Source: Tragulus kanchil
Taxonomy: Eukaryota > Chordata > Mammalia > Artiodactyla > Tragulidae
NCBI GenBank assembly: GCA_022376925.1
Contig: JAIOJX010000005.1
Location: forward strand, 8,646,501 to 8,710,500
Direction of reading: 5' to 3'
Length of the DNA stretch: 64,000 bases
The notes beneath the pieces were generated by a model. That model did not search any database. It worked only from the letters and a program-made list of their open reading frames with translations, and was not told the origin of the DNA. Shown in pieces: positions 46,179 through 58,585 of this stretch (within the stretch, counting starts at the first letter, position 1; every line of letters starts with the position of its first letter). Position numbers and translations under genes: made by a program.

Positions 46179-46683
46179 ACTACAAATATTGACCCAGACC
46201 TGATTCTCCCCTTCCTTTTAGGAAAAAGCTGTACTCCTACAGAAAAATGAGTAGAATTCTTCTCTCCTGAAATATTTCTGTTTAGAGATGGGAGTATCTT
46301 ATCTCCTTAAAGCAAATGACACCCCAACCCCTTCCCGCCTGCTTATAAGGAACACGTGATAGCCTACATGATTGACTTGAGGATCTTCCTTAAAAACTAG
46401 CTTCCCCACACCAGTGTAACAGTGACTGGGATTCCAACATTAGAGACTCATTCTTGAGCATTGCCTGTAACCCTGACAGTGCAGCTTGCCTTTCAAATGT
46501 GGAATACTGCTGGGGTAAACACTGTGCATGGCCTCAGTGGGGATTAACTCAGCAGCTCAAGGGCCTGTGTCAGCTCTGAGTGACGATGGGCAGGGAGGGA
46601 AAGCAGAGAGGTTAAAAGCATGGGGCCATGCATTGAGAGGAGGGGAAAAGACCCAAGGCAAGATTTACTTACTTATTGCAGAG
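46179..46683. other. Unique intergenic DNA
   Basis: Nothing recognised. Confidence 0.5.
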
Positions 46684-46891
46684 GGCTTCCCAGGTGGCTC
46701 AGTGGTAAAGAATCTCCCCACCAATGCCGGAGACTTGCGTTCGACCTCCAAGTTGGGAAGATCTCCTGAAGAAGGAAATGGCAACCCACTCCAGTATTCT
46801 TGCCCAGGAATTCCCATGAACAGAGGAGCCTGGCGGGCTACAGTCCATGGGGTCACAAAGAGTTGGACATGACTGAGTGACTAAACAACAG
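46684..46891 (+). mobile_element. Bov-tA SINE
   Basis: GGGCTTCCCAGGTGGCTCAG head, AAATGGCAACCCACTCC body, GACATGACTGAGTGACTAAA end. Its 3' two-thirds recurs at 47837-47979 through doublet 15. Confidence 0.92.
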
Positions 46892-47016
46892 TCTAGATTA
46901 GATGCGGATAGGGAACACATGAACAGCAACATTGTAGATTAGATGTGGACGGGGGGACACCTGGACAACAACAATCTAGATTAGGCAAGGATGGGAGGAT
47001 ACATAGACACAATGGG
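46892..47016. repeat. Minisatellite, three diverged units of about 42 bp
   Basis: Units at 46892-46932, 46933-46974 and 46975-47016 each start with a CTAGATTAG/GTAGATTAG motif followed by G-rich and AACAACAA-like parts. The array abuts the 3' end of the SINE. Repeated at about 47980-48104. Confidence 0.75.
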
Positions 47017-47836
47017 TTTTTACTGATGAAACTAAGAGTCTTGTTAATTCTCACTGGTGAATTTAAAGGAATTCAAGACGTGCAAACTACAGCTCATTCA
47101 TGTTCTCCGTGAATGAACAAGGCCAAAGATTGAACTCAGTGATGGGCCCATTGCACATCTGAGCTTGATCCCTATTTGGTCTTACACTCAGTCACTGGTT
47201 TAAGAGGTGAGACAGTGTTGATTGCAATGTTTTGACTCTTATCTGAGAATTTTGCTGTTCCTGCTGCAAGCAAATGTGTGACAGGACACGTTTGGATTGC
47301 TTAAAGAAATAGACAGCTGGGACTTGGTCAAGTATAGAAACCTAGTTGATGAATGTTTCTGAGCCTGTTTTGTTAATGAATGTTTATCAGATAGGTGTCT
47401 GTCTGTGTCTGAGAATCTGGCCAGAGACTTGCTCTCCTTATGGCTTGCTAATGAGGCTGCAGAGGAAAGTTAACTCCTGCCCATTCGAATGTTTTTGGAG
47501 GCTACTGTGATCTATGGAAGCAAAACCAAACCAAATTCCAAAAACTGTCCATGACCAAAGTGAATTAGTCAGTTCCAAGAATCCTATTTATCACAGAGTT
47601 GTAAACTGTATACATAATGGAGAATTTACCTACATGGATCTAGAATTTTTATTACTCCCAAAACAGTGCAAGGCAAAGAGCATTTTCCCCAAAGAGGATT
47701 CAGTGAGAAAGGAGGAACGAAAGGGCCAGTCTAAGAAGACAGCTTCAGGAAGGCCTCAGAGTTTAGAGAGGATCTGGTCTAAAGCCCTGGGGAAGGGAAG
47801 TCACGGTCCCCAAACCCGGCAGCTGTCTTCCCTCCC

Positions 47837-47979
47837 AAGTTGGGAAGATCTCCTGAAGAAGGAAATGGCAACCCACTCCAGTATTCTTGCCCAGGAATTC
47901 CCATGAACAGAGGAGCCTGGCGGGCTACAGTCCATGGGGTCACAAAGAGTTGGACATGACTGAGTGACTAAACAACAGT
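47837..47979 (+). mobile_element. Bov-tA SINE cut by a junction
   Basis: Begins mid-element at AAGTTGGGAAGATCTCC, exactly where the second copy of doublet 15 begins. Confidence 0.9.
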
Positions 47980-48969
47980 CTAGATTAGATGCGGATAGGG
48001 AACACATGAACAGCAACATTGTAGATTAGATGTGGACGGGGGGACACCTGGACAACAACAATCTAGATTAGGCAAGGATGGGAGGATACATAGACACAAT
48101 GGGTTTTTACTGATGAAACTAAGAGTCTTGTTAATTCTCACTGGTGAATTTAAAGGAATTCAAGACGTGCAAACTACAGCTCATTCATGTTCTCCGTGAA
48201 TGAACAAGGCCAAAGATTGAACTCAGTGATGGGCCCATTGCACATCTGAGCTTGATCCCTATTTGGTCTTACACTCAGTCACTGGTTTAAGAGGTGAGAC
48301 AGTGTTGATTGCAATGTTTTGACTCTTATCTGAGAATTTTGCTGTTCCTGCTGCAAGCAAATGTGTGACAGGACACGTTTGGATTGCTTAAAGAAATAGA
48401 CAGCTGGGACTTGGTCAAGTATAGAAACCTAGTTGATGAATGTTTCTGAGCCTGTTTTGTTAATGAATGTTTATCAGATAGGTGTCTGTCTGTGTCTGAG
48501 AATCTGGCCAGAGACTTGCTCTCCTTATGGCTTGCTAATGAGGCTGCAGAGGAAAGTTAACTCCTGCCCATTCGAATGTTTTTGGAGGCTACTGTGATCT
48601 ATGGAAGCAAAACCAAACCAAATTCCAAAAACTGTCCATGACCAAAGTGAATTAGTCAGTTCCAAGAATCCTATTTATCACAGAGTTGTAAACTGTATAC
48701 ATAATGGAGAATTTACCTACATGGATCTAGAATTTTTATTACTCCCAAAACAGTGCAAGGCAAAGAGCATTTTCCCCAAAGAGGATTCAGTGAGAAAGGA
48801 GGAACGAAAGGGCCAGTCTAAGAAGACAGCTTCAGGAAGGCCTCAGAGTTTAGAGAGGATCTGGTCTAAAGCCCTGGGGAAGGGAAGTCAGGCACTGAGG
48901 TGCGGAGACCTCAGCTCTGGATGGAATGCATGGGGACACTGAACAGAAACAGAAGCTGTCTTCCCTCCC

Positions 48970-49213
48970 CTGGCAGAAAAACTAGTGAAAGAAAATGATG
49001 ACTTTGTTTTCCTAGAAATGTTTAAGGATACCTTGAGAAATGTTCTAACTGGATAACAAGTAAAGCAGGACCATAATATCTTTGAAAACTTTCTACTTCC
49101 GTTTTCAGAAACCTGTGAACTGTGAACACTTCACAGGTCTCATGAAGTCAGCATGGACCACATCTCTGTTGGTATTGCCTGAGTGCCAGGTTTAGCAAAA
49201 CCTGTGTTTTCAT
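48970..49213. other. Unique intergenic DNA
   Basis: Nothing recognised. Confidence 0.5.
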
Positions 49214-49420
49214 GTGTGCCCAGTTTCTCAGTCGTGTTCAACTCTTTTCGACCTTATAGACTGTAGCCCGCCAGGCTCCTCTGTCCATGGGATTCTCCAG
49301 GCAAGAATACAGGAGTGGGTTGCTGTTTTCTCCTCTGGGGGAACCTTCCTGACCTAGGAACTGACCCCCGGCTTTTGCATTGGCAGGAAGATTCTTTACC
49401 ACTGAGCCGCTTGTAAAGCC
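49214..49420 (-). mobile_element. Bov-tA SINE
   Basis: Reversed copy: TTTCTCAGTCGTGTTCAAC arm, CAGGCAAGAATACAGGAGTG body, ending CACTGAGCCGCTTGTAAAGC. Confidence 0.88.
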
Positions 49421-49534
49421 TTAAGACCTTATTATACATTAAGTATTTGCTAAAGAATATATAGTATATTGATGTATATAAGGTAGTTTCAACTAGCTAT
49501 AATTTTGTTTTAAAGTATACTTTTAAAATTACAT

Positions 49535-49656
49535 TTTAAAAAAATTTTGGCTGCACCGAGCAGCTTACAAGATTTTAGTTGTCTGACCAATGATCAAGCC
49601 GGGGTCCCAGCAGCGAAAGCAAGGAGTTCTAACCACTGGACCACCAGGCAGTTCCC
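49535..49656 (-). mobile_element. CHR-2 SINE
   Basis: Reversed: AAATTTTGGCTGCACCGAGC start, then GGTCCCAGCAGCGAAAGCA, ending ACTGGACCACCAGGCAGTTC. Confidence 0.8.
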
Positions 49657-49683
49657 TAAAGGTCAATTAAATTGTAGATGCTT

Positions 49684-49946
49684 GGTTTCCCTGGGGTCCA
49701 GTGGGTAAAGAGTCCACTGTGCAGTGTAAGGGGCATCAGTTCGATTCCTGGCTCGGGAAGATCCCACATGCTGCGGAGCAGCTGGGCTGGTGTGTCCAAT
49801 TACAAGCCAGCGCTCTAGAGCGCACGCGCCCAGAGCCAGTGCTCTGCAATGAAGAGAGGCCACTACAATGGGAGGCCCACACATGCCAAAGAGTAAAGAT
49901 GGATGAAAACAAATGATGACCTAGAGACAAAAAAAAAAAAAGAAAG
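49684..49946 (+). mobile_element. CHR-2-like SINE with perfect target-site duplication
   Basis: GGTTTCCCTGGGGTCCAGTG head, GTTCGATTCCTGGCTCGGG, AGCGCACGCGCCCAGAGCC and an A-rich tail. A perfect 15-bp direct repeat AAATTGTAGATGCTT flanks it (49669-49683 and 49947-49961). Confidence 0.92.
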
Positions 49947-50050
49947 AAATTGTAGATGCTTCAATATTAGAGAAAACAGCAAAAACCAAAACAACAACAA
50001 AAAGGCTATGGTACCTGAAGGCTTGTTACCGAGAAGGGCCCTGGCAATCT

Positions 50051-50393
50051 TTTTTTAGAATTTTTATTAATTTATTTTTGGCTATTCTGGGTTTTCACTG
50101 CTGCTGCAGGCTCTTCTCTAGTTGCAGGGTGTGGCGGCTGCTCTCTAGTTGAGGTGAGCAGGCTTCTTGTAGTGGTGATTTCTCTTGTTTTGGAACTTGG
50201 GCTCTAGGACACACGGACTTCAGTAGTTGCAGCACATGGGGTCCGTTGTTGCGGCTCTGAGGCTCTAGAGCACAGGCTCCATAGTTGTGGCTCACAGGCT
50301 CCTTTGCTCCGCAGCATGTGGGATCTTCCCAGATCAGGAATGGAACCTGCATTGGCAGACAAACTCTTCACCACTGAGCTACCAGGGAAGCCC
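50051..50393 (-). mobile_element. CHR-1 SINE
   Basis: Reversed full-length layout: TTTATTTTTGGCTATTCTGG, CTTCTCTAGTTGCAGGGTG, repeated GGCTCTAGAGCACAGGCTCC modules, ending CACTGAGCTACCAGGGAAGC. Confidence 0.9.
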
Positions 50394-51071
50394 TGGGCCT
50401 TTGCAGTCTTGTACAAGTAGGAATCACTCCAGCTGCCCTCTAGTACCAAAGGCCCTCTAGTCAGTTTCTTCATGAGAGGAAATAATATCCTTACGGAAAA
50501 GAACTCCTGTAGAAAAACCCAACCACAGGACACCATCATTTATAATTCTGCCTTGTCCTATTTAGAATGAACAGAGCCCCCTTAGCAATACCTGGGTATT
50601 AATGAAGCCAGGTGGGCTTGCTCATACTCATTCCAGTTACTTTATCATAGAATATAACACAGGCTTTTTGATAGATGTATGTATTTATGCTGGGTGAGCA
50701 CTTTTATTACACCTGTGGATGAAGCCAGTTCCACGCTCTTATCATTACAGCACAAATATAATGAAGTTGTTCTTTTTTTTTTTTTTTCTTGCTCTTTTTC
50801 TTGTCTTTCTCCCTTCACTTCCCCTCAGTCCTGCCACTTCCCGTCTAAGCACAGGAATATACTAATCAGGGAAATATGCACTGCCGTTTAGCGAAGGGGT
50901 CAAATCCATTTGGATGGAATTCCAGGCTCAATGTGCTAACAATGCCAGGAAACCGGGCCCTCGAGCTGAGCTGGCTGTGGGAGGAGCCGCTGAGAGATGG
51001 AAGGTTGGAAGCGCCAGCCCTGGGGTACGCGGTGGCGGCTGGCTCTGGGCTTGGAAGCCTGTGATTGTTGG
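50394..51071. other. Unique intergenic DNA
   Basis: Poly-T near 50771-50786. No gene or repeat recognised. Confidence 0.5.
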
Positions 51072-51317
51072 AAACACAATGAGGGATCTGTCTGTCCACA
51101 CAGGAGTCCTAATTACCGAACAGAAGTTGCATTACTGCTCTTAATCGCAGATGATCTGTACACAAGGCTGCTAATTTGTCCTCTGGACTTTGCAGGGACA
51201 GGCGGGATTTTTAATTTATTGATTTGGCTGATTAGGGGAGCCGATCTTAAATCATCCATCTACTTCATCCTCCCACGGGTGTTGCCAGGATCCCTCCTGA
51301 CTACCTGTCTTGTTGCT

Positions 51318-51585
51318 TTTTTTTTTTTTTTTTTTTGGGCCACTTCGATTGATCTTTCATCTATTTATCTTTATTCTTTGGCCCATGTGGGCCTCCCATC
51401 GCAGTGGCCTCTGTCGTAGCAGAGCACCGGCTCTGGGCGCATGCGCTCCAGAGCTCCGGCTCGGTGATTGGACACATTGGTCCAGCCGCTCCGCGGCACG
51501 TGGGATCTTCCGAGGCCAGGGCTCGAACCGGCGCCCCTTGCACTGCAAGGCGGTGTCCTTACCCACTGGACCACCAGGGAAGCCC
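51318..51585 (-). mobile_element. CHR-2-like SINE
   Basis: Reversed copy with a poly-T tail, GGGCGCATGCGCTCCAGAGC and TCGAACCGGCGCCCC, ending CACCAGGGAAGCCC. CpG sites are well kept, suggesting a young copy. Flanks CTGTCTTGTTGCTTTT and CTGTTTTGTTGATTTT look like a target-site duplication with two mismatches. Confidence 0.9.
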
Positions 51586-52426
51586 CTGTTTTGTTGATTT
51601 TGATGACTCGGGCCAGTGTGTGATCGTGTCTCTGCTGAGAAGACAGGAGATTGAAAGTCTCTCTGTCTTTGGTGTCCTAAGATCTCGATTGGTTGTGACC
51701 ATAACATCCTATACAGAGAGGCCTTCTTGTGTGCATCATTTAGGAACCATCTCCTAAGGGATGGGAAGAAGGTTGAAACCATAGAGAAGAAATCTGTCCT
51801 GGCACCACGTTTTGGAAAACAGCTCCCACAAATGAGAGTTTGTAGCCAAACAAAATCACCAAGTGGATATTTTTTATTATTATTGTGAACTAGAACTAGT
51901 CTTTGAACTAGAATCTTCGTGAGCTAGAATCTTTGTCTCTTTATCTGGTAGGGCCAAATATGTACCATATATTAGGAATGGGCTGAACAGTAGCATGAGG
52001 AAAACTGAGCCTACAGTTTCCATGGGGATCAAGAATCAGTGAATAAGGCAAGGGATTATATCATGAGAGAGTTATGAACGTTTCATAGTCTACCGATGTG
52101 AGCGATGAAGAACATTTTGAGAAATTGCCAAGGACCTTCTCTCACATATCACTGCTCAGAACTGCAGTGTGGACTGGAACTAAACACAATGAGGGATCTG
52201 TCTGTCCACACAGGAGTCCTAATTACCGAACAGAAGTTGCATTACTGCTCTTAATCGCAGATGATCTGTACACAAGGCTGCTAATTTGTCCTCTGGACTT
52301 TGCAGGGACAGGCGGGATTTTTAATTTATTGATTTGGCTGATTAGGGGAGCCGATCTTAAATCATCCATCTACTTCATCCTCCCACGGGTGTTGCCAGGA
52401 TCCCTCCTGACTACCTGTCTTGTTGC

Positions 52427-52689
52427 TTTTTTTTTTTTTTGGGCCACTTCGATTGATCTTTCATCTATTTATCTTTATTCTTTGGCCCATGTGGGCCTCC
52501 CATCGCAGTGGCCTCTGTCGTAGCAGAGCACCGGCTCTGGGCGCATGCGCTCCAGAGCTCCGGCTCGGTGATTGGACACATTGGTCCAGCCGCTCCGCGG
52601 CACGTGGGATCTTCCGAGGCCAGGGCTCGAACCGGCGCCCCTTGCACTGCAAGGCGGTGTCCTTACCCACTGGACCACCAGGGAAGCCC
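52427..52689 (-). mobile_element. CHR-2-like SINE, second copy in doublet 16
   Basis: Same as 51318-51585 with a shorter poly-T. Confidence 0.9.
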
Positions 52690-53290
52690 CTGTTTTGTTG
52701 ATTTTGATGACTCGGGCCAGTGTGTGATCGTGTCTCTGCTGAGAAGACAGGAGATTGAAAGTCTCTCTGTCTTTGGTGTCCTAAGATCTCGATTGGTTGT
52801 GACCATAACATCCTATACAGAGAGGCCTTCTTGTGTGCATCATTTAGGAACCATCTCCTAAGGGATGGGAAGAAGGTTGAAACCATAGAGAAGAAATCTG
52901 TCCTGGCACCACGTTTTGGAAAACAGCTCCCACAAATGAGAGTTTGTAGCCAAACAAAATCACCAAGTGGATATTTTTTATTATTATTGTGAACTAGAAC
53001 TAGTCTTTGAACTAGAATCTTCGTGAGCTAGAATCTTTGTCTCTTTATCTGGTAGGGCCAAATATGTACCATATATTAGGAATGGGCTGAACAGTAGCAT
53101 GAGGAAAACTGAGCCTACAGTTTCCATGGGGATCAAGAATCAGTGAATAAGGCAAGGGGATTATATCATGAGAGAGTTATGAACGTTTCATAGTCTACCG
53201 ATGTGAGCGATGAAGAACATTTTGAGAAATTGCCAAGGACCTTCTCTCACATATCACTGCTCAGAACTGCAGTGTGGACTGGAACTAAAC

Positions 53291-54272
53291 CAGCTACTGC
53301 TAAGGCGGATGGTCTGGCTCTTAGACCAATCAGACCCACTTAAGAAGATGGAGGGAAAGACACCTTTCCTCCAAATGGCAGTAAAGGGAGTGGTGGATCC
53401 CTGAAGAAAGCCCGGGCTTTGTTTGCAAGGACTGACATGTCAGGGGGCTCCCTCTGGGAGAGTGGGCGGTGGGGCCACGGAAGGCAGGGAGACGGGGTGC
53501 ACTTGCTGCAGTATTGGGGAAGAAGGAATGACAGTTACCGAGGAGAAGAGGGGAGAGTTCCGGGAGCTGCGAGGAAGAGTTCAGAGAAGAGATCCTTAAA
53601 TGTCTTGGGGAGAAATAAAGTCTTTCGAGAACCCGATGTGAGCAAGCTTGCAGGTTTGCTCCATTTTAACATCAATGTGACCTCAGTGGCAGGAAAGCTG
53701 GGCTGGTGACCCCTTTGTGGGGGTTGTAGCTCTCCATTCGGGTGGAAACCAGCAATTTCTGACCACATCATGGGGGCTGGAGAGATGAGTGAGAAGCAGC
53801 ATTTATCAAAGGCTGACTAGTTGTATCCCCCTCTGAGGACCCCCGACCCCTCGCCCAAGCAGATGGGAAGACTGAGATGATACAGAGGTGCTCAGTGTCC
53901 TACCCTGAGAACTGGCGGTTGTAGAGTGTGTGCTTGAGCTTGCCTAGATCAAAACACCCGTCAGCCACCTACCGGTGCTGCCATATTTGGTCCAAGTGAG
54001 ACATACGATGATCGCCAGCTTTTTTCTTTCCTGAAATTCTTTGGTGTCCCCTGTTTGTACAGCTGAAGGAGACGCTCACCGCCTCATTCCTGACAGTTTT
54101 GGAAGCTGACATGCAGAACACTTCAAGAATGACATCAGGCGACTTTCCCCAAGGTCATTTCCTGTCCATGATCTCTACAAAGATCACATTCCTTAAGGAT
54201 GTGTAGGGGTCGAAAACAACCCCTACTCTGTCCGGTGGGAGATGCCTGGGGGCAGCTGGGCCAGGCAGATGA
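53291..54272. other. Unique intergenic DNA
   Basis: Nothing recognised. Confidence 0.5.
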
Positions 54273-54297
54273 GTGTGTGTGTGTGTGTGTGTGTGTG
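54273..54297. repeat. (GT)n microsatellite
   Basis: 25 bp of GT, then a GCGT interruption. Confidence 0.93.
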
Positions 54298-54975
54298 CGT
54301 GTCTACATCCTCTGCAGCATGCTTTGCTAGTGAACACACACCCCCGACAACTGGCTAAAAACAAGCAGGTCCGCGGGGCTGCATGATTCATGCTTGAATG
54401 GGAGTCTTCACCCTGAGTGAATAATTCTCATTTTAGAGGCAAATGCTGAGCTCAACAGCTACCGAGGTCGCCCCGCCTGGGGCAGTTCTCTGGATTCATT
54501 TGACTTATTAGAAACAGCACATGCCTAGATTTTTGAAGCAGGGCTTTTCTTCAGTATAATCACGATACACTGAAGAGTGTTCGTAGGACTTGAAGGCAAA
54601 GTGTGAAAAGTGCCGTGGCATGCAGCAGGTGCCTAGCAATGAGGCCGGCGGTGTTCGTTTGGCTGCTGCCCTCTGCCTCTCTGGGACAGGGTTTTCTCCC
54701 TTCTTCCTTTACTTTACATTGCGAGCTTTATTTCTTTGAAAAAGAGGGACATTCAGTCCACACACTCCAGAGTGACTTTCTCCACCTCTCCCACCACCTC
54801 TGTGTTCTGTGTCACCTGAAAGAGGACACTGGTTAGAGCAGGGTGATGGCCATGGAGGGGCAGGAAGCGTGGAATCCGGAGGCCATGCGCCCGACTTTGG
54901 CTCTTCTCTGACTTTAAAAAGGCCCATGGAAAAGTCACCTAATTTCTGGGGACCTCCGCTGATTCGTCTGTGAAA
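54298..54975. other. Unique intergenic DNA
   Basis: Nothing recognised. Confidence 0.5.
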
Positions 54976-55182
54976 AGAGAAAGCGCTAGTCGCTCAGTTG
55001 TGTTCAGTTCTCTGTGACCCCCATGGACTGTAACCCACCAGGCTCCTCTGTCCCTTGGAGTTCCCAGGCAAGAAGACTGGGTTGCCATTTCCTTCTCCAG
55101 GGGATCTTCCTGACCCAGGGACTGAACCCTGGTCTCTTGCATTGCAGGTGGATTCTTTACCATCTGAGCCACCAGGGAAGCC
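54976..55182 (-). mobile_element. Bov-tA SINE
   Basis: Reversed copy: GTCGCTCAGTTGTGTTCAG arm, CAGGCAAGAAGACTGGGTTG body, ends CTGAGCCACCAGGGAAGCC. Confidence 0.92.
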
Positions 55183-56194
55183 AGAGGCTTGAACTAAAAG
55201 ATCTTTTAGAGCCTTCAGGCTCTTGCTGGGCTGTTTCTCTCAAGGATTGACTTTAATTCCGGTGATGAGCCACCCAGTGCACGAAACACTACTGCTGTGA
55301 TAAATCCTATAGATATTCACCTCTAGTGGATGATACTTAGGATCAAGTTTCCTATGGCTGGCAGACTAAATAAAGCCTTTACTATGAATGTTCTTTGGGA
55401 GTATGAGGCACACAGAACATGTCTCTGCTCATCAACCTACACTTTTCCAGGAACATTATGTTCTCTCCCTGCTACTCATACACATGGCTTGTGCATGTGG
55501 AGATTGTAAGACACCATTACTTTATAAGAGGGTGGACTTCCCTGAAACCTAATTTGTGATAATTATGTCAGCTAGTTAAAACTGGCAACCTGGCATGAGT
55601 TTGTTGAGACATTAGATATCATTCTTATTTTTCTCATACTCAAGACTGGATGGTGGGTTAAGAACATATCCAGTTCATAAAACATCAGAGGGACTAATTG
55701 GGTCTATTTACATTTTATTCAAGGGTGTGGAACGTAAATCTTTTCTCCAAGGGAAAGCTGACCAATGAGTGACAGGGTGAGTACTGGGCCAAGCATTCGT
55801 ATCAGAATCATTCTCAAACCTTCTTGGAATCCTAGGATGCTACGGATTGGAAGGGACCTGAAGAATTCCTAGGCAATTCCTTTCTCTCACTGGTCCCTCG
55901 CTTCGCTCAAGCATGAAGTGCATAAAACTTATTTCTTTAAAGGGTTTTTTTTTTTTTTTAGCTTAGAGAAAGGCATATCTCTGTGGGAACACAAATTGTA
56001 CCAAGACATGGGGTAATAGGAATTTTAGCGACGTGGCCACATCTCAAACGGGAAATTTTTTAGCAAGAAACGTAAATTCTCTCTATTTCTAGAAATTCAC
56101 CAAATAAGCTGTATCAGGGGTTTTCATATCGAGTTCATTGGAGAGACACGTCTTAATACAGCCTGCGAATGCTGAGAGGTCAGCGTGGATGCTA
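55183..56194. other. Unique intergenic DNA
   Basis: Stretch 55835-55880 (GGATTGGAAGGGACCTGAAG) is a weak match to the MIR-class pattern. Otherwise nothing. Confidence 0.45.
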
Positions 56195-56210
56195 CCAGCA
56201 GGGGGCGCCA
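56195..56210 (+). promoter_or_regulatory. CTCF-like motif
   Basis: CCAGCAGGGGGCGCCA is an excellent match to the CTCF core consensus. It lies in unique DNA outside any SINE. Occupancy cannot be judged from sequence alone. Confidence 0.55.
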
Positions 56211-56660
56211 AATGTTTTCACTAGAAAAGCACCGTGGTGAAGGAAAACCCACATCCCCCTAACTGGTAAAAAAGCCTTTTAAGTGACTGCTGAGGTTCAT
56301 TCACCCACGTTCAGGAAACAGGTGCCTTTCTTACTTGGTAGCACTTTGGCAGTGCGCTGTTGGAGTTCAGGGTGAGTTATTTCCTTGAGGTTTGTTTAAA
56401 GGGAAGTATGGTGACATTAAAGACGTGAAACAAAGCTTTATTAGAGTTCTGCCGACCAATTAAAGTCCAATTTCTTAGCTACAAACCCCTCCATCAGCTC
56501 CTTCTAGGCCTGCGAGTACACAGGACGCTGAAACAAAAAAAACAGTGAGCGGGCGGATGGTTCAATTTTCCCTTCTCATCCCTCTTTACCATAGTCTTTT
56601 TTTTTTTTTTCCAGACCCCAAGCCAGCTTTTAGGGTCTGGCTAAACTTTTGTCTCATTTA

Positions 56661-56969
56661 GGGCTTCCCTGGTGGCTCGGTGGTAAAGACTCCACCTGCC
56701 AATGAAGGAGACACAGGTTTGATCCCTGATGTGGAAAGATCCCACTAAGAGCGGGCCACAGAGCCATGAAGCCGGTGCACGGCAGCTGCTGCGCCGGGCC
56801 CTGGAGCCCGCGAGCCGCGCCACTGAGCCCACGGGCTGCCGCTGCTACAGCCTGCCCACGCCTGTGCTCCACAACACGGGCCACTACGATTAGAAGCCCA
56901 CGACCGAAACGAGGGAAAAGTCCAAACAGCAACAAAAGCCCGGAACAGTCATAAACAAATAAATAAAAT
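56661..56969 (+). mobile_element. CHR-1 SINE, GC-rich
   Basis: GGGCTTCCCTGGTGGCTCGG head, GGTTTGATCCCTGATGTGG, a CpG-rich central region, AACAGCAACAAAAGCCCGG and an AAATAAATAAAA tail. Confidence 0.88.
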
Positions 56970-57773
56970 TACGAAAAACTTCCATAGTGGGAGAAATTCA
57001 GGGAAAAAAATGCCCCTCCCCCAATTTCCTTATAAGAGCAATAATGAAAAAAAGGAGTGAAAAACACAGCTCTGGACATTCCTGCCCCTGATGGTGCTGT
57101 CTTGAACCGTGGCGTCTCATGGTCAGATGAGAAGACCACAGGCTTCTGGCTGACAGAGTGTGCATCACGTGACCCAGTTCTAGTTAGGAGGGTGGGGAGA
57201 GGAAACCACCCCCCATTCCCCTTCTCTAATATCTGTCAGAATCCAGCTTTCTGCTAAGGGAGCTCTCCTCCCAAAATCTGCTGGAGGGCTGGCTCTTCTG
57301 AACAACTGTGGACCGTCAGGCGGCTGGGGACCCCATCCTGAGAACTGCCCGGACCGCCTCCTTCCAGAACGTAGAATTTACTCAGAGGTGCTTGTGGGGA
57401 GATATCAAATCTCTTGGTTGACCAAACTCTTTATAAACCATGCATCAGAGCCGTTTTTAAACTAGGTGGTGGTCATCAGAGTTCAGGGTGAGTTTCCTTG
57501 AGGTTTGTTTAAAGGGAAGTATGGTGACATTAAAGACGTGAAACAAAGCTTTATTAGAGTTCTGCCGACCAATTAAAGTCCAATTTCTTAGCTACAAACC
57601 CCTCCATCAGCTCCTTCTAGGCCTGCGAGTACACAGGACGCTGAAACAAAAAAAACAGTGAGCGGGCGGATGGTTCAATTTTCCCTTCTCATCCCTCTTT
57701 ACCATAGTCTTTTTTTTTTTTTTCCAGACCCCAAGCCAGCTTTTAGGGTCTGGCTAAACTTTTGTCTCATTTA

Positions 57774-58082
57774 GGGCTTCCCTGGTGGCTCGGTGGTAAA
57801 GACTCCACCTGCCAATGAAGGAGACACAGGTTTGATCCCTGATGTGGAAAGATCCCACTAAGAGCGGGCCACAGAGCCATGAAGCCGGTGCACGGCAGCT
57901 GCTGCGCCGGGCCCTGGAGCCCGCGAGCCGCGCCACTGAGCCCACGGGCTGCCGCTGCTACAGCCTGCCCACGCCTGTGCTCCACAACACGGGCCACTAC
58001 GATTAGAAGCCCACGACCGAAACGAGGGAAAAGTCCAAACAGCAACAAAAGCCCGGAACAGTCATAAACAAATAAATAAAAT
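57774..58082 (+). mobile_element. CHR-1 SINE, second copy in doublet 17
   Basis: Same as 56661-56969. Confidence 0.88.
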
Positions 58083-58585
58083 TACGAAAAACTTCCATAG
58101 TGGGAGAAATTCAGGGAAAAAAATGCCCCTCCCCCAATTTCCTTATAAGAGCAATAATGAAAAAAAGGAGTGAAAAACACAGCTCTGGACATTCCTGCCC
58201 TGATGGTGCTGTCTTGAACCGTGGCGTCTCATGGTCAGATGAGAAGACCACAGGCTTCTGGCTGACAGAGTGTGCATCACGTGACCCAGTTCTAGTTAGG
58301 AGGGTGGGGAGAGGAAACCACCCCCCATTCCCCTTCTCTAATATCTGTCAGAATCCAGCTTTCTGCTAAGGGAGCTCTCCTCCCAAAATCTGCTGGAGGG
58401 CTGGCTCTTCTGAACAACTGTGGACCGTCAGGCGGCTGGGGACCCCATCCTGAGAACTGCCCGGACCGCCTCCTTCCAGAACGTAGAATTTACTCAGAGG
58501 TGCTTGTGGGGAGATATCAAATCTCTTGGTTGACCAAACTCTTTATAAACCATGCATCAGAGCCGTTTTTAAACTAGGTGGTGGT

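Larger units (their letters stand above)
46748..48969 (+). repeat. Tandem doublet 15 (46748-47836 / 47837-48969)
   Basis: Period 1087 bp. The final stretch of the first copy (47803-47836) is a shortened, garbled version of 48889-48969; about 45 bp are missing. No coding content: the shared open frame at 47514 and 48601 has no recognised domain. Confidence 0.95.
51072..53290 (+). repeat. Tandem doublet 16 (51072-52181 / 52182-53290)
   Basis: Period 1110 before and 1104 after the poly-T (18 T near 51319 versus 12-13 near 52429). The junction shares AAAC. Apart from that tract, one extra G (53160) is the only difference I noticed. Confidence 0.95.
56363..58585 (+). repeat. Tandem doublet 17 (56363-57474 / 57475-58585)
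   Basis: Period 1116, falling to 1113 bp. The second copy starts with a few altered bases (57475-57480) and lacks ATT near 57493. The copies also differ in a C run (57090/58200). Confidence 0.95.

Noticed and set aside
47514..47906. Open frame repeated at 48601-48942 (K/S-rich)
   Set aside because: Its apparent conservation comes from doublet 15, and its 3' ends differ because of the junction.
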